Assembly: GCF_008329985.2 (NCBI RefSeq)
Contig: NZ_CP038437.2
Coordinates: forward strand, 1,426,001-1,490,000
Direction of reading: 5' to 3'
Length of the DNA stretch: 64,000 nucleotides
Source of the DNA: Halomonas binhaiensis
GTDB lineage: Bacteria > Pseudomonadota > Gammaproteobacteria > Pseudomonadales > Halomonadaceae
Shown here: positions 50,825-59,798 of the stretch, piece by piece
Layout: the number at the start of each line of letters is the position of its first letter
Position numbering within the stretch: position 1 is the stretch's first letter
Program-made: the position numbers and the translations under genes
Notes under the pieces: generated by a model
Told to the model about the DNA's origin: nothing
Seen by the model: the letters and a program-made list of their open reading frames with translations, nothing else
Database searches by the model: none

Positions 50825-51553
50825 ATGCTAAAGACTTGCAGACCGGAGTTAGAGAAGCCTGTGGTTGAAAAACATCACGACATCGAGAGTGGAGCAATGG
50901 ACAGCGTTGGCGCTGAAAGCGATGCACCGTACATGCCGGATACGGCATCGACGCGCTTGCACAGCGCATTGAAGCTGCGTCTGTGTGAAGGTGACTTCGC
51001 CCCGGGAGACGTGATCTCCATTCGCTCGGTGGCGGCGGAGTATGGCACCAGTGCCATGCCGGCCCGTGAAGCCTTGCGCTGGCTGGTGACTGAAGGGGCC
51101 TTGGTATTTTCGGACAGTCGCAAGATCATGGTGCCGAAGCTATCAAGAGAACGTTTCCACGAGGTGCTGTTCGCGCGCAAGAGCCTCGAGACGCAAGTCT
51201 CGCGACAGGCGTTCGAGCAGTTGGGCTGCGATGATATCGAGGTGCTGGAGGCGTTGGACGCGCAGATCAACCGCGCTATCGAACAGGCTGACCTGCCCAG
51301 TTACATGCGTGGCAACTATCGTTTCCATTTCCACATCTATCAGCGCAGCGGCTCGGTGGTGCTGTTGCCGCTGATCGAGACACTCTGGCTGCAGTATGGA
51401 CCCAGCATGCGGCAGATCTGCATGCGTTGGGGAGCCTCCATCAGCGATGACTATCATCGGGAGATCACTCAGGCTCTGCGGCGTGGTGACAAGGACGCAT
51501 TCTGCCGCGCTGTCGCCGCCGACATCGAACAAGGCATGATGCTGCTCGATTGA
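50825..51553 (+). CDS. GntR regulator of the amine operon
   Basis: 242 residues from the ATG at 50825, chosen for GGGGTG just upstream; ATG codons at 50798, 50897 and 50933 are alternatives. Winged helix from about residue 40 (LHSALKLRLCEGDFAPGDVI, AMPAREALRWLVTEGAL) and a C-terminal FCD-type helical domain (YRFHFHIYQRSGSVVLLPLI with ligand histidines, RWGASISDDYHREITQALRR). Divergent from the flavoenzyme-NhaC operon, with tandem palindromic operators in between. The inducer is probably a polyamine breakdown product. Confidence 0.88.
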   Translation: MLKTCRPELEKPVVEKHHDIESGAMDSVGAESDAPYMPDTASTRLHSALKLRLCEGDFAPGDVISIRSVAAEYGTSAMPAREALRWLVTEGALVFSDSRKIMVPKLSRERFHEVLFARKSLETQVSRQAFEQLGCDDIEVLEALDAQINRAIEQADLPSYMRGNYRFHFHIYQRSGSVVLLPLIETLWLQYGPSMRQICMRWGASISDDYHREITQALRRGDKDAFCRAVAADIEQGMMLLD

Positions 51554-51595
51554 AAGTGGAGTGAATGAAAGTGGAGTGAATCAAAGTGGAGCGGA
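51551..51595. repeat. three 15-bp tandem units starting at the GntR stop codon
   Basis: TGAAAGTGGAGTGAA twice, identical, then a third copy with three changes. The first three bases of the first unit are the GntR stop codon. Confidence 0.92.
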
Positions 51596-51634
51596 TGGCA
51601 GCAGCACGACACAGCCTGATATATGCAGCGAGTG

Positions 51635-52519
51635 TCATGAGCGTTGTTCGAGATGATCGAGAAAGGTTTGCTGGGCCGGCGAAATCTCTTCCTTGCGCCA
51701 GGCGACTTCTGTCACCAGGCTTTCGTCCACATCGCTGAGTGGCACCATCCTGACCCCTTTCCTGACATAGTTGCGCGCACATTCCAGGTGCACGGTAACG
51801 CCGAAATTGCAGGCGACGAAGGCGAAAACCGTTTCGCTGTTGAACGTCTCCTGGGCAACCTGAGGCACAAATCCTGCCTTGGCACAAATATCATCCACTC
51901 GCTTGCGAAAGTGAAACCACATATCCCGGGAGCCGAGGATGAAAGGTTCGTGGGCCAGTTCCTGCAGACAGATACTGTCGCGCTGGGCCAAAGGGTGAGA
52001 CTCGCTGACTGCTGCAATGAAACGATCACGCTGGATCGGGCGAGAGGCCAGGCCCGGTGTCAGGTTGGGGCCGGTGATGAATCCGAAATCCAGGCGTTTC
52101 TGCAGGAGCGCTTCCAATTGCTGAGCCGTGGATCCGAAGGCCAGGTCGAAATGCAGGTCGGGATGTTGATGGCGAAAGTCGTCGAGGATGGCAGGTAACT
52201 TGCCGGAAATGGCGAAGTCGGTATAACCAATGGCCAAGCGTCCTATTTCTCCGCGCCCTGCACGCTGTGTTTTGGTCACGGCCTGTTCAAGCTGGCTCAG
52301 AACCTGCTGGCTTTCCTCAACCAGTACACGGCCTGGTTCCGTGAGCTCCACCTGTCGGTTGTTGCGTCGAAACAGGGTTTCTCCCACGGCATCTTCCAAC
52401 TGGGCAATCGTGCGGCTCAGCGCCGGCTGGGCAACGTTTAGCTGTTCTGCGGCACGACGGAAGTGCAGGCAGTCGGCAACCGCAAGCAGAGCACGAAGGT
52501 GGCGAATTTCAATGCGCAT
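51635..52519 (-). CDS. LysR family regulator
   Basis: 294 residues. LysR helix-turn-helix at the N-terminus (HFRRAAEQLNVAQPALSRTI, LEDAVGETLFRRNNRQVELT) and a substrate-binding-like sensor domain (about 90-290, LAIGYTDFAISGKLPAILDD). GGAGG lies 7 bases before the start. It is divergent from the GltS carrier, amidohydrolase and COG0523 operon across 230 bp and is their likely activator; the effector may be the product of the amidohydrolase. The gap contains an AT-rich stretch (52540-52570) suitable for promoters. Confidence 0.92.
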   Translation of the reverse strand: MRIEIRHLRALLAVADCLHFRRAAEQLNVAQPALSRTIAQLEDAVGETLFRRNNRQVELTEPGRVLVEESQQVLSQLEQAVTKTQRAGRGEIGRLAIGYTDFAISGKLPAILDDFRHQHPDLHFDLAFGSTAQQLEALLQKRLDFGFITGPNLTPGLASRPIQRDRFIAAVSESHPLAQRDSICLQELAHEPFILGSRDMWFHFRKRVDDICAKAGFVPQVAQETFNSETVFAFVACNFGVTVHLECARNYVRKGVRMVPLSDVDESLVTEVAWRKEEISPAQQTFLDHLEQRS

Positions 52520-52615
52520 GATGATGCCTCCAGGGCATCAATGAATATATAAATGATATTATACATGCAACAACTGACTGCCTAGCCTGAACGAGGGTCG
52601 AGCATTTCTCTCCTT

Positions 52616-52651
52616 CTCGACAACTAGCTCGACAACAACCTCGACAACTAC
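52616..52651. repeat. three 12-bp tandem units in the LysR-GltS gap
   Basis: CTCGACAACTAG, CTCGACAACAAC and CTCGACAACTAC in direct succession, followed by further CAACGAC-like repeats to about 52675. The array lies about 100 bp before the carrier start. Confidence 0.88.
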
Positions 52652-52749
52652 CGAACGCCAACGACAACGACAATGAAGGGCAAGGTGGGTTCCTGTATTG
52701 CCTGTGTGCACTGAGTGAACTTGCCTTTCCCGTATCAGGTGAGGCCGTT

Positions 52750-54246
52750 ATGCAAGATACCTTTCATGGCGTGATAGCCTTCGCGCTTCTCGCTTTCATG
52801 CTGCTGTTGGGCAGTCTGTTGCGTAGCCGTGTTCCCTGGCTGCGCGCTTCTTTGGTTCCGGCCAGCATTGTGGGTGGTGTACTGGGGTTCGTGCTGCTGA
52901 GCCTAGGTTTGCTGCCCGGTTATTCCCCCGGAGACTTCACCACCCTGACGTTTCACTTCTTCACGCTGAGCTTCATGTCGCTATGCCTGATTGGTACCCG
53001 GCGGCATGGTGGACTGCAGGGGGGAAGTATTGTGCGGGGAGGCATGTGGCTGACCCTGGCCTGGAGCGTCAGCCTGGGTATGCAGGGGGTTATCGGTTAT
53101 GTGCTTGTCTCGGTCTATGATGCGGTGACCGGCTCGAATGTCAGCGCCTGGTTGGGTGCCATCGTGACGCATGGCTTTACCCAGGGGCCCGGACAGGCTC
53201 TGACCTTCGGCAATATCTGGGAAGACACCTATGGTGTGGCGAATGCGGCGCAAGTTGGCCTGATCTATGCCTCCCTGGGGTTCCTGATGGCCTTTGTGGT
53301 TGGCGTACCGCTGGCACGCCGCTATCTCAACAAGGGGCTCAATGCCAATCAGGCTTCGCGTCTGGATGTCAGCTTCCGCCAGGGTTTCTTTCCTGCTCCC
53401 GAGCAAGGGGAGGATGCAAATTCATCGGCGCCCAGCATGGGGCGCATGGTTTCGCACCCGGCCAACCTGGACTCCCTGGCCTATCACCTTGGGCTGCTTG
53501 CTGTCGCTTATGTCATCACGCACCTGTGGCTGACCTTCATGCAGGGAGTGATCGGCGACGCTGCTCCGATGGGGATCAACCTGGGGGTGCTGTTCAGCCA
53601 TAACCTGTTCTTCCTGCATGGGCTTGGTGTCTGTGTGGTGATGCGCAAGGTCATTGATCAACTTGGCCTGGGCCATCGTATCGATGACGAGACCTTCAAG
53701 CGCATCACCGGAACTTCCGTGGATTTCATGGTAGTGGGGACGCTGATGAGCATTCAGTTCTCGGTGCTCTATGCGTTGCTGACCCCGGTATTGCTGGTGG
53801 CCGTTGCCGTGACCCTGGCCACCTTGCTCAGTTGCCTGTTCATCGGACGCATGAGCGGTCGGCTGGGGCCGGAAAGGGCCCTGACGTCCTTTGGTTGCTG
53901 CTGTGGTTCCACCGGTACAGGCCTGCTGTTGCTGCGCATGATGGATGCTGACTTTTCCACCTCGGTGCCCAAGGAACTGGCGTTCTTCAATCTGGCGATC
54001 ATCGTGGTCAATTTCCACCTGCTGATGATATTTGCGCCGATCGTGCCTTCCCTGAGCGGAGGTGCCTATCTGGCCGTCTTTGGCGGCACCGCTATCGTGA
54101 TGCTGGCCTGCCTGCCACTGATGCGGTACTGGGAGCGGCGTGGTGCCATGACCTTCAAGGCAGTCAATGCCGACAAGGCTGCCGACAGGCCAAACGGATA
54201 TGGCGTGGTCGCCAATTCATCCCCCAATAAAGGAGTGGTGTCCTGA
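52750..54246 (+). CDS. GltS-type sodium/glutamate-like symporter
   Basis: 498 residues, about ten helices. ESS (GltS) family features: VPASIVGGVLGFVLLSLGLLP split as PASIVGGVLGFVLL, IVTHGFTQGPGQALTFGNIW, SVDFMVVGTLMSIQFSVL and the second-half FGCCCGSTGTGLLLLRMMD. E. coli GltS has 401 residues; this one is longer, mostly in a central cytoplasmic loop (QGFFPAPEQGEDANSSAPSM) and the C-terminal tail. Co-transcribed with an amidohydrolase gene that overlaps it by one base, it probably imports an acylated or amide-containing amino acid rather than glutamate itself. Confidence 0.85.
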   Translation: MQDTFHGVIAFALLAFMLLLGSLLRSRVPWLRASLVPASIVGGVLGFVLLSLGLLPGYSPGDFTTLTFHFFTLSFMSLCLIGTRRHGGLQGGSIVRGGMWLTLAWSVSLGMQGVIGYVLVSVYDAVTGSNVSAWLGAIVTHGFTQGPGQALTFGNIWEDTYGVANAAQVGLIYASLGFLMAFVVGVPLARRYLNKGLNANQASRLDVSFRQGFFPAPEQGEDANSSAPSMGRMVSHPANLDSLAYHLGLLAVAYVITHLWLTFMQGVIGDAAPMGINLGVLFSHNLFFLHGLGVCVVMRKVIDQLGLGHRIDDETFKRITGTSVDFMVVGTLMSIQFSVLYALLTPVLLVAVAVTLATLLSCLFIGRMSGRLGPERALTSFGCCCGSTGTGLLLLRMMDADFSTSVPKELAFFNLAIIVVNFHLLMIFAPIVPSLSGGAYLAVFGGTAIVMLACLPLMRYWERRGAMTFKAVNADKAADRPNGYGVVANSSPNKGVVS

Positions 54247-55868
54247 TGACAGTGACTGTCTACCCTGCGCGGCGCATCCTGACCATGGATCCGTCCCAAC
54301 CCGAGGCTACCCACATCGCTGTCGATGGCGACCGGATTCTGGCAGTGGGAGGCAGGGATGCGATGCCTGCCGATGCTGTCATCGACCAGCGCTTTGCCGA
54401 CAGGATCATCCTGCCTGGCTTTGTCGAAGGACATAGCCACGCCCTGGAAGGGGCCATGTGGGATTACCTCTATCTGGGATATTTCACTCGCCGCGGACCT
54501 GATGGCAAGGACTGGCCAGGCATTACCAGCGTCGCAGCGATGCAGGAATGTCTGCGCGAGCAGGCTGCGCATCTTGCCCCCGGAGAACCCCTGGTGGCCT
54601 GGGGGTTCGATCCGGTGTACTTCCCTGGTCAACGCTTGACGCGTAGCGAGCTTGATGCGGCAGTCAGCGATCGCCCTGTCGTGATCCTGCATGCCAGCCT
54701 GCATGTGATGACCGTCAACAGCGTCATGCTCGAACAGGCAGGCATTCAGGCCGGGCCCAAGGTCGAAGGGGTGATGTGCGATGCGCAGGGCCTGGCCAAT
54801 GGCGAATTGCAGGAAATGGCGGCGATGTTCGTGGTCTTCGATGCGCTGGACGACAACCTGTTTGAGGCGGTTGCTTCACCACAGGTATTGCAGCGCTACG
54901 CAAACATTGCGGCAGCGGCAGGGGTGACCACGATCACCGACCTGTACAACCCCATGACCGATGCCGCCATCGAGGCCATGATCGAGGTCACGCGGTCGCG
55001 GGATTATCCAGTACGCCTGGTGCCAGCCATGGGCGTGCTTGGCTGGTCCGCCGATGAAGGCATCTCGCGCTTGCAGGCTGCCATGGCGCATAACCATGAA
55101 CGCCTGTATTTCGGCCCGGCCAAGCTGATGACCGACGGCTCGATCCAAGGCTATACCGCGCGCTTGAAGTGGCCGCACTACCACGATGGTCACGCCAATG
55201 GCCTATGGAATGCTGCGCCGGAAACCCTCATGGAACTGGTCCATGCCTACCATCAGGCCGGGTTGCAACTGCATATCCATACCAATGGCGACGAAGCGGT
55301 GGCATTGATGCTGGAAGCCATCGAGCAGGCGCTGACCCTGTGGCCCCGAGCGGATCACCGGCATACCTTGCAGCATTGCCAGGTCATCGACCACGCGCAG
55401 ATGAAGAAGGCGCAGCGGCTTGGCCTGTGTCTCAACATGTTTGCCAACCACATTTATTACTGGGGCGATATCCACTATCAGCGCACCTTGGGTCCATCGC
55501 GCTGCCAGCGACTGGAACCCTTGGCATCGGCACGTCGCCTGGGCATTCCCGTGGCCATTCATTGTGACGCCCCGGTCACTCCGTTGGGCCCCTTGTTCAC
55601 AGCCTGGTGTGCCGTTAATCGTCAGACTGCCAGCGGTCGTCAGTTGGGCCAGCATGAGGCCGTCAGCGTGGCCGAAGCATTGGAGATGATCACCCTGGGG
55701 GCAGCCTTCACGCTGGGGCTGGATGATCGCGTCGGCAGCCTTGAAGTGGGCAAGTTCGCCGATCTGGCGATTCTCGATGAGGATCCGTTGGCTGTCGATC
55801 CGATGCATCTCGGCCAGATCAAGGTACATGCCACCATGCTGGGAGGCCGGGTGCATGAGGTCTCATGA
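54246..55868 (+). CDS. YtcJ-type metal-dependent amidohydrolase
   Basis: 540 residues of the amidohydrolase superfamily (YtcJ/N-substituted formamide deformylase group). Metal motif GFVEGHSHALEG (HxH), LHIHTNGDEA, TLQHCQVIDHAQ and HCDAPVTPLGP, with the closing beta segment VGSLEVGKFADLAILDEDPL. It hydrolyses an amide or cyclic amide bond in the cytoplasm with one or two zinc ions. Its start overlaps the carrier stop by one base and its end overlaps the COG0523 GTPase start by 14 bases. Substrate unknown; the carrier suggests a glutamate-like amide. Confidence 0.9.
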   Translation: MTVTVYPARRILTMDPSQPEATHIAVDGDRILAVGGRDAMPADAVIDQRFADRIILPGFVEGHSHALEGAMWDYLYLGYFTRRGPDGKDWPGITSVAAMQECLREQAAHLAPGEPLVAWGFDPVYFPGQRLTRSELDAAVSDRPVVILHASLHVMTVNSVMLEQAGIQAGPKVEGVMCDAQGLANGELQEMAAMFVVFDALDDNLFEAVASPQVLQRYANIAAAAGVTTITDLYNPMTDAAIEAMIEVTRSRDYPVRLVPAMGVLGWSADEGISRLQAAMAHNHERLYFGPAKLMTDGSIQGYTARLKWPHYHDGHANGLWNAAPETLMELVHAYHQAGLQLHIHTNGDEAVALMLEAIEQALTLWPRADHRHTLQHCQVIDHAQMKKAQRLGLCLNMFANHIYYWGDIHYQRTLGPSRCQRLEPLASARRLGIPVAIHCDAPVTPLGPLFTAWCAVNRQTASGRQLGQHEAVSVAEALEMITLGAAFTLGLDDRVGSLEVGKFADLAILDEDPLAVDPMHLGQIKVHATMLGGRVHEVS

Positions 55869-56871
55869 GCAACAGATACCGCTCACCGTGATCGCCGGGT
55901 TTCTGGGCGCGGGCAAGACCAGCTGGCTCAATGCACGTATCGCTGCTGGTGATGTCGGAGACGCGCTCATTCTGGTCAATGATGTGGGCGCCGTGAATGT
56001 CGATGTGGCATCGATCGAGTATCGGGACGACCGCGTGGTGGCGTTGAGCAACGGTTGCCTGTGTTGCTCGCTCGGCGGGACGCTGGCCGAGCAGCTGTCC
56101 CAGGCACTGCGCATCAAGGAGCGCCCGGCCGAGATCATTATCGAGGCCAGCGGAGTGGCGGATCCCGCTCGTATCGCCGACATTGCTCGCCTGGCACCAG
56201 GCCTGCGGCTTGAAGAGGTCGTGGTGCTGGTGGATGCCAGTCAGGCAACACGCTTTGCTGCGGATTCTCTGGTCGGGAGCTTGTGGCAGGTCCAGTTGGC
56301 CGCGGCGCAGCGCTTGCTGGTCAATCGTCTGCCGCCAGAGGGTCGGTCACGGGAGGATCTACTGTGCTGGCTAGGCGAACGAGCCCCTGACGCCAGACTG
56401 GAGATCCTGCCTTTATCGGTTCATGCAGGGGAGATGGAGAGCTGTGGGGAGATGGAGAGCCGTGCGTCAGAGCTGAAGAATAGTGTCATGGCCGATGCCC
56501 CCGCTTTTACGCCACGGCGGCCAGGGAGCGGTACTGATGCGGTCTCTACTATCTCTGCCGGTCCTCATGGACTGGCCCATGAATCGGTGAGCTTCACCCA
56601 GGCCATTGATACTTCGGTTGTCGAGTCGCTATTGCATGAACACCGTGACGTGCTGTTGCGTGCCAAGGGGTTTATTCGCTGCCGCGATGATGGCCAGAAG
56701 GGAATGGAATGCTGGCGTAGCCTGCAACTGAGCGGAGGGCGCCTGGTCTGGCGCCCTCAGGTAACACCGGCATCGCGTTCGGCACTGGTCTGCATCGGTC
56801 GCGGCGGAGAGCGCTTCGCGGGGCTGGTTCGCTGTCTGGAAGCGCTGGGCGGGCACGCGCTGGGGCGCTGA
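55855..56871 (+). CDS. COG0523 (CobW/ZigA-like) GTPase
   Basis: 338 residues from the ATG at 55855 (GGAGG 8 bases upstream), inside the end of the amidohydrolase gene. G3E GTPase features: Walker A in AGFLGAGKTSWLN, Asn-Asp in LILVNDVGAV, the metal-binding CLCC in SNGCLCCSLGG, and a C-terminal CobW domain (FIRCRDDGQKGMECW). Such proteins load zinc or other metals into client enzymes. The tight coupling to an amidohydrolase makes that enzyme the likely client. An unusual linker contains two 18-bp tandem units (56428-56463) encoding GEMESC and GEMESR. Confidence 0.9.
   Translation: MRSHEQQIPLTVIAGFLGAGKTSWLNARIAAGDVGDALILVNDVGAVNVDVASIEYRDDRVVALSNGCLCCSLGGTLAEQLSQALRIKERPAEIIIEASGVADPARIADIARLAPGLRLEEVVVLVDASQATRFAADSLVGSLWQVQLAAAQRLLVNRLPPEGRSREDLLCWLGERAPDARLEILPLSVHAGEMESCGEMESRASELKNSVMADAPAFTPRRPGSGTDAVSTISAGPHGLAHESVSFTQAIDTSVVESLLHEHRDVLLRAKGFIRCRDDGQKGMECWRSLQLSGGRLVWRPQVTPASRSALVCIGRGGERFAGLVRCLEALGGHALGR
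56428..56463 (+). repeat. two 18-bp tandem units in the GTPase linker
   Basis: GGGGAGATGGAGAGCTGT followed by a copy with one change (GGGGAGATGGAGAGCCGT), in frame within the loop between the GTPase and C-terminal domains. Confidence 0.88.
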
Positions 56872-56879
56872 TCGCCTGA

Positions 56880-58349
56880 TCAGTTCGCGACCATGGCTTG
56901 GAGCAGTAAGGTTGCCAGACGCTCTATGCCCGGCTCGATACGGGCATCGTCGATGGCGGAAAAGCCCATGCGCAGTACATTGCGGTGCTGCCCGTGCAGG
57001 TAGTGCAAATCGCCGCATTCGATCAGGATGTCGTGCTCCCGGGCCAGCTGGCACAGGCGTGCAGCGTCCAGTTGCGGCGGGCCTTCCAGCCAGAAACTAG
57101 AGCCACCGAAGGTGGAGCGGGTGCTCAGCTCGGGCAGGTGCTTGTCGAGGGCTTCACGCATGAGCATCCAACGCCGCTGGTAGGTCTGGCGTAGCTGGCG
57201 CAGCAGGGCATCGTGATAGCCGCGATCAAGGAACAGGGCAATGGAACGCTGGTTGTTGGTGGCGGGATGGCGCAGCATCAACCGGCGCAGAGCCCTGGCT
57301 TCCTGAATGAATGCCGGCGGCGCCACCATGTAACCCAACCGGAGACCCGGAGCCAGGGTCTTGGACAGGCTGCCGACATAGATGACTCTGCCTTCTTCGT
57401 CGAGGCTCTTCAGCGCTGGCGTCGGGTTGTCGACGAAGTTGGTTTCACTCTCGTAGTCATCTTCGATGACCAGCAGGTTGTGGCGCTTGGCACTTTCCAG
57501 CAGCAGGCGCCGACGCTCCATGGGCATGGTGACGCCGGTAGGCGACTGGTGACTGGGTGTGACGTAGGCCAGGTGACACCCACTCAGGCGTTCGTCTGGC
57601 ACCATTCCCTGATCATCGACGTCCATGGCCACCACCTGATCAGTAAAGGTGCGGGCGATATTGGCCATGTCCACATAGCCGGGATTTTCCATGGCGAAGC
57701 GGCGTCCGGGGCCGAGAACCAGCATGGCGGTGATCCACAGGGCCTGCTGGGCACCCACGGTAATCAGAATTTCCTCTGGACGTGCCCATACGCCGCGCCT
57801 GGGCAGCAGGCGTTGGTGAATCTGCTCGATCAGCAGAGGATCGTCCTCACTGAGATGATCCGCCGACCAGTGGCGAATGGCGGGTACGCTCACCGAGTCG
57901 CGGCTGCATTCGCGCCAATGCTGGGTCGGGAACAGAGCGGGATCGATCTGGCCATAGAGAAAGGGGTAGTCGTACTGCAGCCAGTCGCGTGGCTTGGTAA
58001 TGCTGCGCTGCCGTGAAGGGGCCATGGTCAGCAGCGTGTTCCAGGGCAACTGGTCCTCGACAGGGGCGGGCTGGGCCACCGCCTCGACTCTACCGCCAAG
58101 AATGTCCGGATTGACGAAATAGCCGCTGCGCTCTCGAGCGATGAGGTAACCGTCATCAAGCAACTGCTCATAGGCCAGCATCACGGTATTGCGGGCGACG
58201 CCCAGCTCCTTGGCCAGCTTGCGGCTGGAGGGCAGGGCTTCATCTACCGGCAGGTGCCCTTCGAGAATCGCATGGGCAATCTGCTCACGCAGTTGGCTCT
58301 GCAGGCTTTGAGGTAGTGAAGCGTCGAGATGAAACAGAAGGGCGCTCAT
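56880..58349 (-). CDS. MocR-type regulator (GntR HTH fused to aminotransferase fold)
   Basis: 489 residues from the ATG at 58349. N-terminal GntR winged helix (LREQIAHAILEGHLPVDEAL, SSRKLAKELGVARNTVMLAY) and a large class I aminotransferase-like domain (VGAQQALWITAMLVLGPG, YVGSLSKTLAPGLRLGYMVA with the PLP-binding lysine). MocR proteins such as GabR, TauR and EnuR bind an amine ligand through PLP. It is divergent from a TRAP transporter operon across 245 bp and probably controls it, so the transported compound may be an amino compound. Ends 8 bp from the convergent GTPase gene. Confidence 0.92.
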   Translation of the reverse strand: MSALLFHLDASLPQSLQSQLREQIAHAILEGHLPVDEALPSSRKLAKELGVARNTVMLAYEQLLDDGYLIARERSGYFVNPDILGGRVEAVAQPAPVEDQLPWNTLLTMAPSRQRSITKPRDWLQYDYPFLYGQIDPALFPTQHWRECSRDSVSVPAIRHWSADHLSEDDPLLIEQIHQRLLPRRGVWARPEEILITVGAQQALWITAMLVLGPGRRFAMENPGYVDMANIARTFTDQVVAMDVDDQGMVPDERLSGCHLAYVTPSHQSPTGVTMPMERRRLLLESAKRHNLLVIEDDYESETNFVDNPTPALKSLDEEGRVIYVGSLSKTLAPGLRLGYMVAPPAFIQEARALRRLMLRHPATNNQRSIALFLDRGYHDALLRQLRQTYQRRWMLMREALDKHLPELSTRSTFGGSSFWLEGPPQLDAARLCQLAREHDILIECGDLHYLHGQHRNVLRMGFSAIDDARIEPGIERLATLLLQAMVAN

Positions 58350-58593
58350 ACGATGTTGTAATTTCCATTGTTCATGGGGAAAAGCCGAATAAATCAGCAC
58401 TTTCCTTATTGAGCTGTTTCGGAAAACCCCACCTTGTTACAGCTTGGTCCTATTGTCGAGTCTGACATGCATTCTGGCCCAATCGTTGGTAAGCCACTGG
58501 CTCTATCAGGAGGCCTATCCACGGAGGAAAGTGGATGATGTCCCAATACAAGACCGTCGCCGTCTGGCGGCTCAACAACGATGGGAGGTCACT

Positions 58594-59730
58594 ATGCATT
58601 CCAAGGTCCAGGCGCACTCCAAGGTCCAGGTGCAAACCAAGGTTCCGATACAGACCAAGGTCTCGGTCCAGGTCGATGCCGATCCAAACGGATCGGATGC
58701 CACATTGACGCTTAGTCGCAGCAAGCGGTTTCCACGAACCACCATGGGCGGTGCCATTGCTCTGGCATTGTTTGCCTTGAGTACCCAGGCGAGTGCAGCC
58801 ACCTGGAAGATGGCGCTGGGCGATGCTGCTGGTGGCACCCAATATGAATTGGGCACGACCTTCGCCAAGTTGATCGAGGAGAAGACCGACGGCGAGATCA
58901 AGGTGGACCTGTTCCCCAATGGTCAACTGGGTAGTGAACAGGACACCGTGAACAATGCCAGCATGGGATTGCTCGACCTATCCGTGTTGGCCATCAACAA
59001 CATTACGCCGTTTTCTCCCACGGTCGGTGTCATGACTCTGCCGTATGTCATTCGCAGCCCAGAGGATGCCAAGACTCTGACGCACGGAAAGGTTGGCCAG
59101 GAAATGGTCGATAACACCCTTCGCGATGCCGGGGTCCGGATTCTGGGCTGGGCCTACTCAGGTTGTCGCCGTCTGACCAACTCTGAACGTCCGGTGGCAA
59201 ATCCCGAGGATCTGAAAGGGATGAGCATCCGGGTACCGAAGAACGAAATCATGATTGCGGCCTACCAGGCCTGGGGAGTCAATCCCAATCCGCTGGCCTG
59301 GTCGGAAACCTTCACGGCCCTGCAGCAGGGCGTCGTCGATGGTCAAGACAATCCATATATCACCATCAACGCGATGAAGTTCTATGAGGTACAGAAATAC
59401 GTCACCGACAGCTGCTACGTGTTCTCCATGGAACCGCTGATCATCGGTGAAGGAATGTTCCAGAGCCTTGATGAATCGCAGCAGCAGGCAGTACTGGAGG
59501 CCGGTAAGGAGGCCACTGAACACAGCTATGAATACCTGCTTGCCCAGGAAGACGCGATCAAGAAGAGCCTTGTCGACGAACATGGCATGGAAATCACCGA
59601 GCCAGCCGATGATGAGAAAGCCTGGGTCGATCAGGCAACCAGCATCTGGCCACAGTTCTACGACAGCATCGGGGGCAAGGAAAAGCTTGATGAAGCCCTG
59701 ACGGCGCTGGGGCGTGAGCCCGCACCCTGA
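58594..59730 (+). CDS. TRAP transporter solute-binding protein (DctP type)
   Basis: 378 residues from the ATG at 58594, supported by GGGAGG 5 bases upstream. The signal peptide core is MGGAIALALFALSTQASAA, but it is preceded by about 50 extra residues, starting with four tandem HSKVQA-like hexapeptides. Such a long n-region is rare; a start at 58744 would give a normal signal peptide but has no ribosome site. The mature part is a DctP-family binding protein (GTQYELGTTFAKLIEEKTDG, LFPNGQLGSEQDTVNN, RVPKNEIMIAAYQAWGVNPN, QQGVVDGQDNP), including the conserved arginine that binds substrate carboxylates. A strong hairpin follows. Confidence 0.92.
   Translation: MHSKVQAHSKVQVQTKVPIQTKVSVQVDADPNGSDATLTLSRSKRFPRTTMGGAIALALFALSTQASAATWKMALGDAAGGTQYELGTTFAKLIEEKTDGEIKVDLFPNGQLGSEQDTVNNASMGLLDLSVLAINNITPFSPTVGVMTLPYVIRSPEDAKTLTHGKVGQEMVDNTLRDAGVRILGWAYSGCRRLTNSERPVANPEDLKGMSIRVPKNEIMIAAYQAWGVNPNPLAWSETFTALQQGVVDGQDNPYITINAMKFYEVQKYVTDSCYVFSMEPLIIGEGMFQSLDESQQQAVLEAGKEATEHSYEYLLAQEDAIKKSLVDEHGMEITEPADDEKAWVDQATSIWPQFYDSIGGKEKLDEALTALGREPAP
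58597..58668 (+). repeat. four 18-bp tandem units at the start of the TRAP binding protein
   Basis: Units of CATTCCAAGGTCCAGGCG type directly after the start codon, encoding HSKVQA, HSKVQV, QTKVPI and QTKVSV. The first two are nearly identical, the others more diverged. Confidence 0.9.
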
Positions 59731-59743
59731 ATACAGCAATGGG

Positions 59744-59769
59744 CACCACCGCTCGAAAGAGCGGTGGTG
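59744..59769 (+). terminator. intercistronic hairpin between TRAP binding protein and membrane genes
   Basis: An 11-bp perfect stem (CACCACCGCTC and GAGCGGTGGTG) with a GAAA tetraloop and no T-run, 13 bp after the binding-protein stop. Such hairpins protect or partly terminate the upstream message so that the binding protein is made in excess. Confidence 0.85.
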
Positions 59770-59798
59770 AGCGATGTTTCTCAGGGGGAATCTCCATC

